From positions 248,001-312,000 of the forward strand of contig JAJAGP010000247.1 of NCBI GenBank assembly GCA_025084515.1: 64,000 bases of DNA. The letters are read 5' to 3'. Below, piece by piece: positions 12,036 to 23,429 of the stretch (within the stretch, counting starts at the first letter, position 1; each line of letters begins with the position of its first letter). Both the position numbers and the translations under genes were made by a program. The DNA comes from Ancistrus triradiatus. Lineage: Eukaryota; Chordata; Actinopteri; Siluriformes; Loricariidae. The notes beneath the pieces were generated by a model. It had not been told where the DNA came from. It ran no database searches and saw only the letters and a list, made by a program, of their open reading frames with translations.

Positions 12036-13340
12036 CAACAAAGAAAATTTAATGTCTAAGTATTTACACACTTGTGCAAGTCCTTATGACTGAGATTCCC
12101 CAAGAAAGAACATAACTACACACTCAGCAACATCAGATATTTTGCTTAATGATGAAACGAGAAATGGGCTCACAAATGAGAGCATGAAGTTGGCAGAACC
12201 TAACAAGTCCCCAAGAACCAATAAAGTCTGAATGGAGTCATCTAGAGCCATTTCTTATATGACAGTACAGTGTGACTTAAACCAAACACACAACAGGTTT
12301 GATGAAGCTCCACTTGTCCCACTCTTGATCCCAACGATCTGATCTGATATTATATACATAACCCTCTAGGCTTTCTCATACAACAGTAAATAAAGCATAA
12401 GCACTGTCATAAAGGAGTGTTATACAGAACCTACCCTCCACCCCTAAACGAAAAACCGGAGTCGATTTTTACTGCAATTACTGGAGGACTTTCATTTTCC
12501 AAACTCAGCTGTTTCAGGTTGCAGAAAGTAATCTGTTTGATGAGTATTAAAACACGACTCCCTTGAGCAAAGCTCTGAATTAATTCTGTCCATTTGCACC
12601 CCAGTCTGTGTCTAACAAAAGACTTAAGTATGAATAAAACATGAGGGATCTTAAGACGAGGTAATATACCTGAAGACCAGCTTGTGGCTCGTCTGTAACT
12701 CGGTTTCAATGTGTTTTTCATTCTCACCCTGACCTCCTGCCGGCAGTGAGGGAGGACGGTGTAATCCACATCAACAGTGGTGATTGGAGGCTTGGGTAAG
12801 ATCTGATATTGATTGAACTGCACAGGTCTGCACATCTAAACACTCTGCCAATCAGCCTCATACTTACTGTCCAAAGGAAAGTGGAGAGGAACTCATTAAG
12901 GAGAGGAAATTGGCATCAGTACTAAGCCAGACCAAAAACAAGAACAAACTAAAAAAAATAAGCCCAAAAGGCCTTTTGAGATCAATACTGTACAAATTTC
13001 TCTTCTTAGACAAAATCCATATAATTGAGAGACTGTATTTCCCACTAGTTTGGTATTCTGGCGGCTAAATAAGCTTAATGATTTTTAAACATGGTCTCGA
13101 TTACTCTGTGGTCAATATAGCGAAAGGCTAATATAATAGCCACTTTTCTCTGAAAGGCACCATTCTGAAAAGGTGCCGAAAACTTTTGTTCACTCTGTTA
13201 TGAAGAGAACATTATTTTGACAACCTATGGGGAGAGCAAGTTTTAATGGAGATATGAGCAAAATGCAGTTGGTGGGATCCCATGTCTGGCAAGGTGAAGT
13301 TTGAAATGCATGTGGTTTCTACCAGTGGTAACAGACATTT
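12036..13340. other. tmem104: Intron 8 background, nothing recognised
   Basis: A 134-codon minus-strand open frame (12431-12835) has no recognisable domain, no splice-linked partner and no family resemblance; I do not call it a gene. Confidence 0.5.
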
Positions 13341-13705
13341 ATGTAATAGCCTAGTGGTTAAGGTACTGGACTCTGGACCAAAAGGTCCAGGGTTCAAATC
13401 CCACCTCTGCCAAACTGCCACTGTTGAGTCCCTGAGCAAGGCCCTTAACCCACAATTGCTTGGATTGTAAGATTGTACCATTTACATTTACAGCATTTAG
13501 CAGACGCCCTTATCCAGAGCAACTTACAATTGGTACAGTCTTACAATCCAAGCAATTGTGGGTTAAGGGCCAACAGTGGCACAGGTGGGATTTGAACCCT
13601 GGACCTTGTGGTCCATAGTCCAGTACCCTGTCCAGTAGGCTACCACAGTCCCAATTGTAAGTCGCTCTGGATAAGGGCGTCTGCTAAATGCTGTAAATGT
13701 AAATT
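13341..13705 (+). repeat. SINE interrupted by an inverted copy of the same SINE
   Basis: The outer plus-strand SINE runs 13341-13480 (AGCCTAGTGGTTAAGGTACT to GATTGTACCA) and resumes at 13653-13705 with AATTGTAAGTCGCTCTGGAT and the tail. Between them, 13481-13652 is a minus-strand copy of the same family, from its tail (TTTACAGCATTTAGCAGACG) to its head (GGCTACCACAGTCCC). The two can fold into a hairpin of over 100 bp. No clear target duplication is visible at the joint. Confidence 0.85.
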
Positions 13706-13985
13706 TAGGTTCCACTCTCACATTTTCTGAAAACCTCAAGTAGAACCTTAAACAGAGGTCTTTAACTGGAGTAATATTTCTCAACAGTCTCTGTACCGTC
13801 ACTTAAGTACAGAGTGAAGCGATGCCAAGCTTGCCAAGTATGCGGTTTCATCTCCAAGTATGCGAAGGATGCACGATTTCACAAAATCAGAAAGAGGGAA
13901 GATGAAAACTATCAATCTTTTCATCGGATTTATAGGACTGATGTCGACGTGTCATGCAGAAATCCCCCTTTGGCTCTCAGTGTAA

Positions 13986-14605
13986 GCATACTTACAATAT
14001 TTACTTGAGTATGCCTACTTTGAATGCTTATTTTTGGTGATGCATACTTTTTTTTTTTTTAGTATGCATATTCTGAATACCTTGAGCATGCGCACTTGTT
14101 TTTTGAGCACGTATATTTTGAATACTTATTTTTGGTCATACATGCTTGTTTTTTTAAGTATGCATTTTTCAATACTTATTTGAGTATGCAATAAGCATAT
14201 TCATTTATTGAGCATGCATACTTGTTTTGAATATGCATATTTCTAATGTTTTTTATTAGTATGCACACTGAGTATGCATATTTTGAATGCTTATTTTTTT
14301 GTGATGCATACTTGTTTTAGAGTATGCATATTTTAAATGCTTATTTTTGGTGATGCATACTTGTTTTAGAGTTTGCATATTTTGAATGCTTATTTTTTTG
14401 TGATGCATACTTGTTTTAGAGTATGCATATTTTAAATGCTTATTTTTGGTGATGCATACTTGTTTTAGAGAATGCATATTTTGAATGCTTATTTTTTGGT
14501 GATGCATACTTGTTTTAGAGTATGCATATTTTGAATGCTTATTTTTTGGTGATGCATACTTGTTTTAGAGTATGCACATTTTTATACTTATTTTTTTGAC
14601 TATGC
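13986..14605. repeat. Minisatellite, 50-bp unit with TATGCATA core
   Basis: From 14270 to about 14571 there are six near-identical units of about 50 bp. Each contains AGTATGCATATTTTGAATGC, then a T-rich stretch, then GTGATGCATACTTGTTTTAG. Units partly alternate between GAATGC and AAATGC and between T-run lengths, suggesting a 99-100-bp two-unit period. Upstream (13986-14269) and at the right end the units are degenerate. Each unit carries two ATGCAT palindromes. Confidence 0.85.
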
Positions 14606-15789
14606 AAACAACATGTGTTTCATAATGTTGGTGCATCTCAGGTACTTTGTGGCCACAGTAAATCCCTACCATAACTAGTCTGAACTTTCAAAATATATTA
14701 CTCATAGATTTGAGCCAGTCAATACATTTTTCATCCTCCAGCCATTTATGGCTAACCTGCATTTCCTCATATTCACTGACTCATGCCAGTAGTCAACATC
14801 TAAAGAGACCGTTAAAATACCTACTGCATATCCACTTCAAAACTAGCACGTGCATGAAAAATAAAGACATACAAGATGATTCTATCAGCATTCTTTTGTC
14901 TTCGTATTTAGTACTTGTCATGGTAAACATCAGACTTTTAGAGATCCACTGGAGCCCTGCATAATGCATGCACAGCGGGCACGGGTGGGAAACTGGCATC
15001 CCGGATGAGTCAACAAGGCGTTGGGTTCGATGACTGTTCGGTTGGATTGATTTTTCTCCCGTGGAGGCCAACATTTTGCCGTATTGTGGTCGCCACAGTG
15101 AAATGTTACCAGTCGAAACACTGAAAGGTAAGTAATGATTTTGTGTATGGTTTCATGGCGCCAAGATAAACAACTCTGCAGAGGGCAATCTGAGGGACCG
15201 CGGGAGGTGAGAGAAACTGAACATCAGGGATTTAGCTCAACATGGCCAATGTTCAGTGTTAACTTAGACTGAGACCCTCCAGGCCATTTCTTCAAGCGAG
15301 GTCACGGTAAAGTGTCACAGTCGACTGCAAGTAGCACCAAGGCTGAAAAATGACGTTCAGTTAGCTGCACCCTACTTAGATCTCGTCATCTGACACGCAC
15401 AGGGCCATGGTTACTTCCACAGAGCATTATGGGTGACTGGAGATGCACACCAGAGGATTGTGTCCTGGGCTGTTATGTGCTGTGAGTAATGACCAAGAGC
15501 AGAGAGAATGATAGGATAGAGTTACTCTGCCAGACGGTAATAAAAAGAGAAAAAAGAAAATCAAAGGTACCCAACATCTAGCAGCACTAAGGTATTAACA
15601 AACCAGCTACACTTTACGACAAAATGACTATTGGCACTTAAACAGCTGTGTGGCTACAAAAGAAGAAAAGGAGACGATTCATTCATTTTATACACTTATT
15701 GACAAAAAGCACACTCTGATAGAAATGTCAGGTTGATGCAAAACTCGGCATGCAGATTTGACGGTTTTGTAGAGACAGTGGCACTGAAA
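14606..15789. other. tmem104: Intron 8 background, nothing firmly recognised
   Basis: Unique-looking sequence. A minus-strand open frame at 14930-15121 looks like part of an unnamed interspersed repeat, but I could not place its ends. Confidence 0.4.
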
Positions 15790-16172
15790 GAGACAGGAAA
15801 CAGAGCTGGAGGTGGCAGAACTTAAGATGTTGAGGTTCTCTTTAGGAGTGTCCAGGATGGACAGGATTAGGAATGAGATCATCAGAGGGACAGCACAAGT
15901 TGGAAAATTGGGAGACAAAATTCGAGAGGGAAGAGATGGTTTGGACATGTGCAGAGGAGGGATAGTGGACATATTGGTAGGAGGATGTTGGAGATGGAGC
16001 TGCCAGGCAAGAGACGGAGAGGAAGACCAAAGAGGAGTTATTTGGTTGTGGTAAATGAAGATATGCAGGGAGTTGGGGTGAGAGTAGAGGACGTGGAGGA
16101 CAGGGTGAGGTGGAAACGTTTAACTCGCTGTGGCGACCCCTGGTAAAGGGAGAAGCCGGAAGAAGAAGTAGT
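15790..16172 (+). mobile_element. RTE-like LINE, 3' end of the reverse-transcriptase ORF (dead)
   Basis: In shifting plus frames it reads LEVAELKMLRFSLGVSRMDR, IRNEIIRGTAQVGKLGDKIR, then RRMLEMELPGKRRRGRPKRS and a tail giving TRCGDPW, ending in AAGAAGAAG-type simple sequence. This is the C-terminal region of a non-LTR retrotransposon polymerase. The same segment recurs at 21566-22432 (minus) and 32042-32440 (plus). Assignment to the RTE clade is tentative. Confidence 0.65.
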
Positions 16173-17366
16173 AGTAAATGATTACAGGTGTGGTCTGAGC
16201 AGACAGTGGGTTCTGCCACAAGAGGGTGTAAAAGTGCTTCCCCCACTGCCGTATAAAAAGGATCTCAAAGGCTACTTCTGGATAGTGTACCTCTTGGTAA
16301 GTGATCTCTGATTGCTAGACACGCCTCTACGACTCCCTCTAAGACATTTGCCTTGTTGACAGACTTTGAGAAAGATGGCGCATCATTGGACTTAGAGAAG
16401 AACGATGGCCAAATTGCAACACTTCCTTGGCCTGCTCTGTCACCATATGGAGCATTTATGTGCCAGCTGCATACCATACAGAACCTGTCTGCCTCCACGC
16501 CCAACCACATCTCATCTTGTACCCAGGCTAAAATTTCATGCACTACTTGCTGGCTATTGAACCTTGGGACAAATTACTCGCTGACACTGGAAGGAGATCA
16601 GATAATTAATCAGCATTACATTAATTATCAAATCAATAAACCTGTCAACATGACAGCTTAGATTTCAAGCATACACACGTGTTAAGCCTGAGACTGAACA
16701 GTTACGTTCATTTAAACAGGCATGAAATTGGTTTCAATCGATAACAGACTGAAAATGCAGCAGTTGTCCTGAACCATAGTTCATTAATTGCTGTAATTGC
16801 TGAATCCTCCATTACATTTGAAAGCCTATTCTCCTCTAAGGCTTCGGTATTCTAATGAGCAGAGGAGAAATCACTGTTCTAAACAATATTAGCAGCTACC
16901 TATGTAATAATGGGAGCAAATAAATCAAAGCTAATAAGACAACTAATAAATGTCTTAAATTGGTCTCCATATTCCTCCACAGAAAAACATAAACATTTGG
17001 CTGGTTGTGTGGAGTCTGCGCTCCTCCTCTGGGTATGCTGGTAAGTGTTTTCTGAACCCTTACAACTATGACAGTTGCTTTATTTCTCCCCAGTTCTTGT
17101 TCCCCAGAGGTCTAGAGTCTGGCAATCCATCCACGGCAGCAGCACAGCCAGTGTCAGAGGTGCCGTTGAGAAAAGAAGCACTTCTGAAGCAACCATTTTG
17201 AATCATTTGCCAGCATGTCACTAAGGGCTGGCATGGTGACATGCTGAATAAATCACTTCCATGGCTGGGGTAAGGAGGTGAAGCCAAAAGAGAAGGAAGA
17301 GCACAATGTGTAGTCAATATGACCTAGGGAAATTCTCATCATTGTCACATTTCTGCTCTGTTGTAT
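16173..17366. other. tmem104: Intron 8 background with an unclassified repeat-like open frame
   Basis: A 92-codon minus frame (16265-16543, SWHINAPYGDRAGQGSVAIW) has a coding-like composition and may be part of an old retroelement, but I cannot name its family. The rest shows nothing recognisable. Confidence 0.4.
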
Positions 17367-17393
17367 GACTGTGGTAGCCTAGCGGTTAAGGTA
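17367..17393 (+). repeat. SINE head fragment near a TMEM104 exon
   Basis: GACTGTGGTAGCCTAGCGGT plus TAAGGTA is the 5' A-box head of the window's SINE family, cut off after 27 bases. It lies 120 bp downstream of the exon 17513-17606 donor. Confidence 0.6.
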
Positions 17394-17512
17394 GGTTGTT
17401 TAAGTGAACAGGAAGTTGATCGGATGGTTGGCTGGTGCTTACCTGAATTACACTTCTCATGCAACCTTTTAACAGAATACCATAGTAAACTGCTATTGCA
17501 GTGTCAACTTAC

Positions 17513-17606
17513 CAATCCATCTCATTAAAGAGGTGAGGATCTGAAGATACTTGGTCTTCTGTGCATTGAAGAATGTGAAGGGTCCCAAAAGTAGTGTGAA
17601 GGCAGC
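17513..17606 (-). CDS. tmem104: TMEM104 coding exon 8
   Basis: Encodes residues 206-236 plus one base: AAFTLLLGPFTFFNAQKTKY then LQILTSLMRWI. It covers one helix (TLLLGPFTFF) and the amphipathic KTKYLQILTSLMR segment conserved in TMEM104. The acceptor is TTATTGCAG and the donor is GTAAGTTG. The 94-bp exon ends with G, which joins CT of the final exon to give alanine. It is separated from the previous exon by a 31.5-kb intron and from the next by 10 kb. Confidence 0.93.
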
Positions 17607-17816
17607 CTGCAATAAGAAACACAAAACATCGGTTCCACACTGATGCTACCCTTAAGGAATGTGGGGGATGTGAGAGGAATCAATAGGCTTCCGAATAGGT
17701 TCATTGGAGGTGCAGGGGTGGTCTGGAGGCATTTGAGGTTGTGAAAGTAGGTGGCAGGTAAAACAGTTAAATAGCAGTTAAAACGAGTCAAAATGGAACA
17801 CTTTAAATATTATATA

Positions 17817-18680
17817 CAGTGGGGCAAAAAAGTATTTAGTCAGCCACTGATTGTGCAAGTTCTCCTACTTAGAAAGATGAGAGAGGTCTGGAATTTATCA
17901 TAGCTACACTTCAACTATGAGAGACAAAATGAGGAAAAAAAATCCAGGAAATCACAATGTAGAATTTTTAAAGAATTTAATTGTAAATTATGGTGGAAAA
18001 TAAGTATTTGGTCAAAAATAAAAGTTCAACTCAATACTTTGTAACATAACCTTTGTTGGCAATGACAGAGGTCAAACGTTTCCTGTAAGTCTCCACCAGG
18101 TTGGCACACACTGTAGCTGGTATTTTGGCCCATTCCTCCATGCAGATCTCCTCTAGAGCAGTGATGTTTTGGGGCAAACATGAACTTTTCAACTCCCTCC
18201 ACACATTTTCTATGGGGCTGAGGTCTGGAGACTGGCTAGGCCACTCCAGGACCTTGAAATGCTTTTTTCGGAGCCACTCCTTCGTTGCCCGGGCGGTGTG
18301 TTTGGGATCATTGTCATGCTGGAAGACCCAGCCATGTTCCATCTTCAATGCTCTCACTGATGGAAGGAGGTTTTGGATTAAAATCTCACGATATATGGCC
18401 CCGTTCATTCTTCCCTTAACACGGATATCTTCTTAAAGACGTTACAGGTCTGTGAGAGCCAGAAATCTTGCTTCTTTGTTCGTGACCAAATACTTATTTT
18501 CCACCATGATTTACAATTAAATTCTTTAAAAATCCTACAATGTGATTTCCTGGATTTTTTTCCTCATTTTGTCTCTCATAGTTGAAGTGTAGCTATGACG
18601 AAAATTACAGACCTCCCTCAACTGTCTAAGTAGGAGTACTTGCACAGTCAGTGGCTGACGAAATACGTTTTTGTCCCACT
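17817..18680 (-). mobile_element. Tc1-like transposon, internally deleted, with transposase C-terminal fragment
   Basis: Ends are CAGTGGGGCAAAAAAGTATT at the left and its inverted, diverged copy (GTTTTTGTCCCACTG) at the right, with long TIRs (about 190 bp) that include the AATTTACAATTAAATTC region. A minus-strand frame of 125 codons (18031-18408) encodes the transposase C terminus: QHDNDPKHTARATKEW and SPDLSPIENVWREL. Counting from the D of QHDN to the E of PIEN gives 34 residues between, the DD34E spacing of Tc1 enzymes. The N-terminal half and first catalytic Asp are missing, so it is non-autonomous. TA is present at both flanks. Confidence 0.88.
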
Positions 18681-20730
18681 GTATATTTCTATAAAATTAG
18701 GAAGTAATTAAAACACTGTTTCCTTGGATCTCCTGTGCTGATCAGCACGAACACATTTTAGTACATCAACCCTGAAAACGGTGGCCATGTTTTGAATTAT
18801 TTAATGATCTCTGGAGATATTAGAAAAACGATCTGCAGTCACTTTTCATGCGAGACATCAATAATTTTTTTCTAATTATGTGTCTTTCAAAAAGCAACAT
18901 GAGTTATGGTCACTGGGCTGGTAGTGAGGGAAGCAGGGGTGGCATGACACTTGCACACATGGTGTAGCACAGGAAGCTAGGCTGGCATCGACAAGGATAG
19001 GAAGCATATGAAGAGGACCAGGAGGAGTCATGACGTGAAGCGTGACACCTATATAATGATAAGTCAGTCTTAAGAGAGGGAGTGAAAGAACGAGAAAGAC
19101 CTTTAACACCTCACATCCTTACTTAAACTTATGCCTGGCAGATCAGACTTAGATTCGTTTATTCATTTAATACGACGCACTGGCCGTTTCGCTAAACTTT
19201 ATTACACGCTCTAGCCAGCGGGCTGCAAACACAGCCTTTATATACTGTTTTCATTTAGAGAAAAGCCTTACATTTCAGACTGTATTAAAATTTAGACAGA
19301 GTTCAAAGTAAATCTTGTTGCCAGAACAAAAATATACCTTTCATCATAAGCCTGGAACCAGACACCAGAAGATTACAGTGCTCCCATGAAGCTACGCTCT
19401 TGATAAATATGGGCATTTCCCTTTTCGCAACAATGACTTTTGGAGAAAAATAAATCAGCCATTTTGTGTTTCAATATCAGATAACCATTTCAGTACTGCT
19501 GAGTCCATGTGCAAATGAGAGAAGAGTAATTTCAAAGGTCACCACGTGGATAAGGGAACTGACATCACTATCACAGAGCTACACTGCCTCTGCTGTTTAC
19601 GTATGTACTGCAGCATGCATGCGGCACTTATGTTTGAGGGCATTGATGCAACTGGTCTCGTATATGCATGCATGTATAGCAAGTTCAGTAAGTTCTGACT
19701 GGGGGATGTGAAAAGCAGAGGCACAGTACTGTGCAAAAGTCTAAGGCCGCCAATAGATTCGATTTACCATTGTTTTAGCAACTTATATAACCATTAGAGA
19801 TGGGTATTGGAAAGGACGATTAGGATACATTGCGATACGATGCATATAGCGATATTCCCCATAGGCTCCCTGAAATACATCACATCGATAAATTCAGCAG
19901 ACAACATGGCAGACTGCATGTTAGACAAATTGTAACTGGCTTTGCTTCAGAGTTATAAATATGTGTAAGTTCAGAGTAATGGCTGATCCAAAGATAACAA
20001 AGAATATACGTCAAGTCCTATATTAACTACATGAAATATCAGAGGTCTAATTGGCCAAGAGAAACACTCAAAAGCTTCTCAGTACTTAAAACTTATCAAA
20101 ACAGACAGCCTCCCTCCAGAAAACACATTTAAAAACTGATGATTATATTACAACCAAGGGTAGGACAAGTTTCTCATACAGCTAATAACAGTATGGCCAG
20201 AAGCGCTGCCATTTTGACAGGCCAGAAAATTCTGTTTATGGCAGATAGGGTAATTGTGGAGAAAGTAGGTCGATATATCATGGTTTCTGGCAGGACTACA
20301 CACCAAACAGATGAGACATTTATGAAGACATTACTATTATGAACACCAGATTTATGCACTCATTGTAACTTCTAAATTGCGTCACTAACTCAATGGATTT
20401 ATGTACTTCAATATTAGCTTCAACATCAAAAATGGCTAGTGTTAACTGTGTTTAGATTTTCTTACATACTGCTTACATGTGGGTCAAATCTATTCAAGAA
20501 CTGACTGTGGGCATTGCCTTTTTGCTCTATATTACATCTGAAAATGTACAGGGATTATTTCTGATGTGGATCTTCTGCACGAGGCTCTCATCCTGCATGG
20601 TGATTTAATTCACCCCTACTTTATGACAATGAATTGAACTCTAGGATCAATCAATCACTTTGTACAAATTATTGGATCAGATTCAGTGTCTCTTCTGTGG
20701 GAAATGTATTCTCTGAGGAAGAAAACTTTT
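18681..20730. other. tmem104: Intron 7 background with transposon-end scraps
   Basis: Position 19727-19800 matches one end of the element at 56611-57341 (CAGTACTGTGCAAAAGTCTA). Position 19800-19880 has GATATTCC/CATCGATA runs like a MITE end. Nothing else is recognised. Confidence 0.45.
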
Positions 20731-20731
20731 A

Positions 20732-21545
20732 GTGCACATAAAAATAAATAACAAGCACAGACGATCAGAGCTTACAGATGGTATTCTGGAGGTGGACAGA
20801 CAGATTTCTTTGGCTCCAATTCCAGAGCTCCACAAAGAAAAGATTAAACTTCAGCTTAAGTTTGACTTACATTCCACAGCCAAAGTAGAGAATCAATTAT
20901 TACGTGCCAAGGGCACTCCGCTATGAATATGGTAATAAAGCAAACTGTCCTCTTGCCCACCAGCTTAAATGCCAGTCGGCCTCACGCTTCGTCTCACGGA
21001 TTTATGATACTTCACATAAATTTACAAGCTGCCCCTCTGAGACCAATAATTCATTTGCATCCTATTATGCTTCTTTGTACAAAACTAACTTTCTTACTTA
21101 TGATAAAAGTATAACTTTACTGACTAATTGCAAATACGTACAGTTAAGAAATTGTTGATAGCGTTATGCCAACGAATAGGGGCAAATTACAGAGTGGATG
21201 TCAAAATTCTTGCTAAAACTCTTGCTTACTATCCATAACTTTGAAAGACCTAACAGGGTTTATTAGGGCTGCAGATGTTCTTTAACAGGGGACGTCTGCT
21301 TAATGTAGTGCTTTCTAAACCCTCATCAACAAATCCTGAAATTGTAATTTCATTAGATGCTGAAAAGTCTTTGATACGGTCTTTGATACGCTTACTAAAT
21401 GTGGCTTTTGTTTCATGGATACACTTATGGTAATCTTCTCCACAGGCCAGAGTACTACTCAGAATTTCAGGATATAAGCAGATCCGCCACAGAACAGTTT
21501 TCGCTTTATGCAGACGACCTGTTGCTGTGTGTGACAGATCCAGCC
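20732..21545 (+). mobile_element. L1-clade LINE fragment, middle of ORF2 (dead)
   Basis: Plus frames read RALRYEYGNKANCPLAHQLK and SASRFVSRIYDTSHKFTSCP, typical of the region before the reverse transcriptase of fish L1. After a gap come VDVKILAKTLAY and finally SLYADDLLLCVTDPA, containing the YADD catalytic motif. Stops and frameshifts interrupt it. The element resumes after an antisense insertion, at 23430-24500. Confidence 0.75.
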
Positions 21546-21565
21546 ACCTGTGCCCATAATACAAC

Positions 21566-22432
21566 TTCTTCTTCTTCCGGCTTCTCCCTTTATCAGGGGT
21601 CGCCACAGCGAGTTAAACGTTTCCACCTCACCCTGTCCTCCACGTCCTCTACTCTCACCCAACTCCCTGCATATCTTCATTCACCACAACCAAATAACTC
21701 CTCTTTGGTCTTCCTCTCCATCTCTTGCCTGGCAGCTCCATCTCCAACATCCTCCTACCAATATACCCACTATCCATCCTCTGCACATGTCCAAACCATC
21801 TCAGTCTTCCCTCTCGAATTTTGTCTCCCAATTTTCCAACCTGTGCTGTCCCTCTGATGATCTCATTCCTAATCCTGTCCACCCTAGACACTCCTAAAAA
21901 GAACCTCAACATCTTAAGTTCTGCCACCTCCAGTTCTGCTTCCAGTCTCTTTGTCAGTGCCACTGTCTCTAAGCCATACAACAAGGCTGGTCTCACTACT
22001 CTCTTATAAATCTTTCCTTTCACTTTTGCTGCCACCCTTTTGTCACACAGCACTCCTGACACTCTTCTCCACCCACTCCATCCTGCTGGTAACTCTCTTC
22101 TTTACCTCCTTTCCACACTCCCCCCCATTTCCTTGTACAGTTTGATCCCAAGTACCTGAACTCCTGAACCTTTTGTGACCACTGATCCCTGTAGCCTGAC
22201 TGTTCCACCTGCCTCCCTTTTCATTTTACACACATGTATTCTGTCTTACTACAGTTGACTTTCATTTCTCTCCTTTCTCAGATTATCCAGATTATACCTC
22301 CACCTCTCCAAGTTCTCTTCTACCTGCTCCCTGTTCTCTCACTACAGATCACAATGTCATCTGCAAACATCATAGTCCACGGCGATTCCTGTCTGACCTC
22401 ATCTGTTAGTCTGTCCATCACTCAGTGGTAAC
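21566..22432 (-). mobile_element. RTE-like LINE inserted antisense into an L1
   Basis: The minus strand reads MFADDIVI near 22351-22372 (the F/YADD polymerase motif), then VKGKIYKRVVRPALLYGLET, LEVAELKMLRFFLGVSRVDR, RLRWFGHVQRMDSGYIGRRM and KRWRGRPKRSYLVVVNEDMQ, ending by CGACCCCTGATAAAGGGAGA and a GAAGAAG tail. It is the longest of three copies of this family here. Several frameshifts make it inactive. Its tail points toward 21566, consistent with a 5'-truncated insertion. Confidence 0.75.
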
Positions 22433-22688
22433 AAAAGTTAGTGTTTCCCAATAAATTCCATAGTGTTTTTCCCCAGTTCTGACCTTTATTTAGGCATCGA
22501 TACAAATGCTAAGATGAAAAGATGAAATTTCATTTCAACGCTATATAAAAACAACTTTGGTCGATTAATGGATATTACAAAGCAGTGGCATAGGTTTCAT
22601 TTCAACTCTGGGAGGGAAAAACAATGTAAAGACATGCCGAATGTCTTTAAAAAAACAAAAACAAAAACTGTTAAAACACAAAATCACA

Positions 22689-23222
22689 CAGTGTGTTTAC
22701 ATGCACTTAATAATCCTATCATAGTCGGGTTTCTGCAGTTATCTCTTTATTCAAGTGGTCATGTATACAGCATACTCCGATCTAGAAATCAGATTAAGAA
22801 ATCTGATAGAGAGAGCTGGATTTTACCCCAGTAATCGGATTACTCTTAGCATGTATACCAGTCACCCGATTTCCGAACCCAATATGGTTTCCAGAGTATT
22901 CTAAAAATGTGGCTTTATTTGGCCTCTTTTTTCATTGCACAAGCCATGTAATTAAAGAAGCAAAACGGCTTTTGAACACTTTGTGGAACTCAAACGCAGT
23001 ATATACTCTACAAAATGAAGAATTTGATTATTTAATATTACATTTTACAGTTTATGTCGCATATTTCTGTGAAATTATTTGCTGGTTGCAAAAGTAGAAA
23101 TTCGATTACTGCCCGAGTCGTGTAAACCTGGAGGTTTCCCATTATCTGATTACTTAAGTGCATGTTTACTAGTTGATCAAATTACTGATCTGTTTTTCTG
23201 CGGTTATCAGATTATTAAGGGC
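22689..23222. mobile_element. MITE-like element, TTTACATGCACTTAATAA family, copy 1
   Basis: The left end GTGTGTTTACATGCACTTAA with TTTCTGCAGTTATC is matched, inverted and diverged, by TTCTGCGGTTATCAGATTAT near 23200-23222. Scattered ATCAGATTA/TAATCGGATT motifs run in both directions. Other copies: 34663-35150, 37098-38147 and 44445-44806. Confidence 0.6.
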
Positions 23223-23429
23223 AATTTAAAAACTCTCACTGCTGCTGAATACAGAAATCACTGGTGGGGAAATTTTCTCAACATTTATATGGTCACAAAA
23301 ACAACCAAGGGCAAAGAACTGGGGCTCTGAACTGTACATACTATTATTCAAAAACTCCAGCTTTGCAGTATGACCACAAGTTGGGCTGGTGCATGACAGG
23401 AAGTCGCTCTTGTCAAGGAAGTGCTTTCG

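Noticed and set aside
12431..12835. 134-codon minus-strand frame
   Set aside because: No recognisable domain, no consensus splice partners and no conserved-looking segments.
14256..14507. Minus-strand open frame with repeated MHHKKISIQNM-type units
   Set aside because: Direct product of the 50-bp minisatellite (a two-unit period close to 99 bp keeps frame); not a gene.
16265..16543. 92-codon minus-strand frame with retroelement-like composition
   Set aside because: Could be part of an old retroelement, but I could not assign it to any family, so no gene is called.
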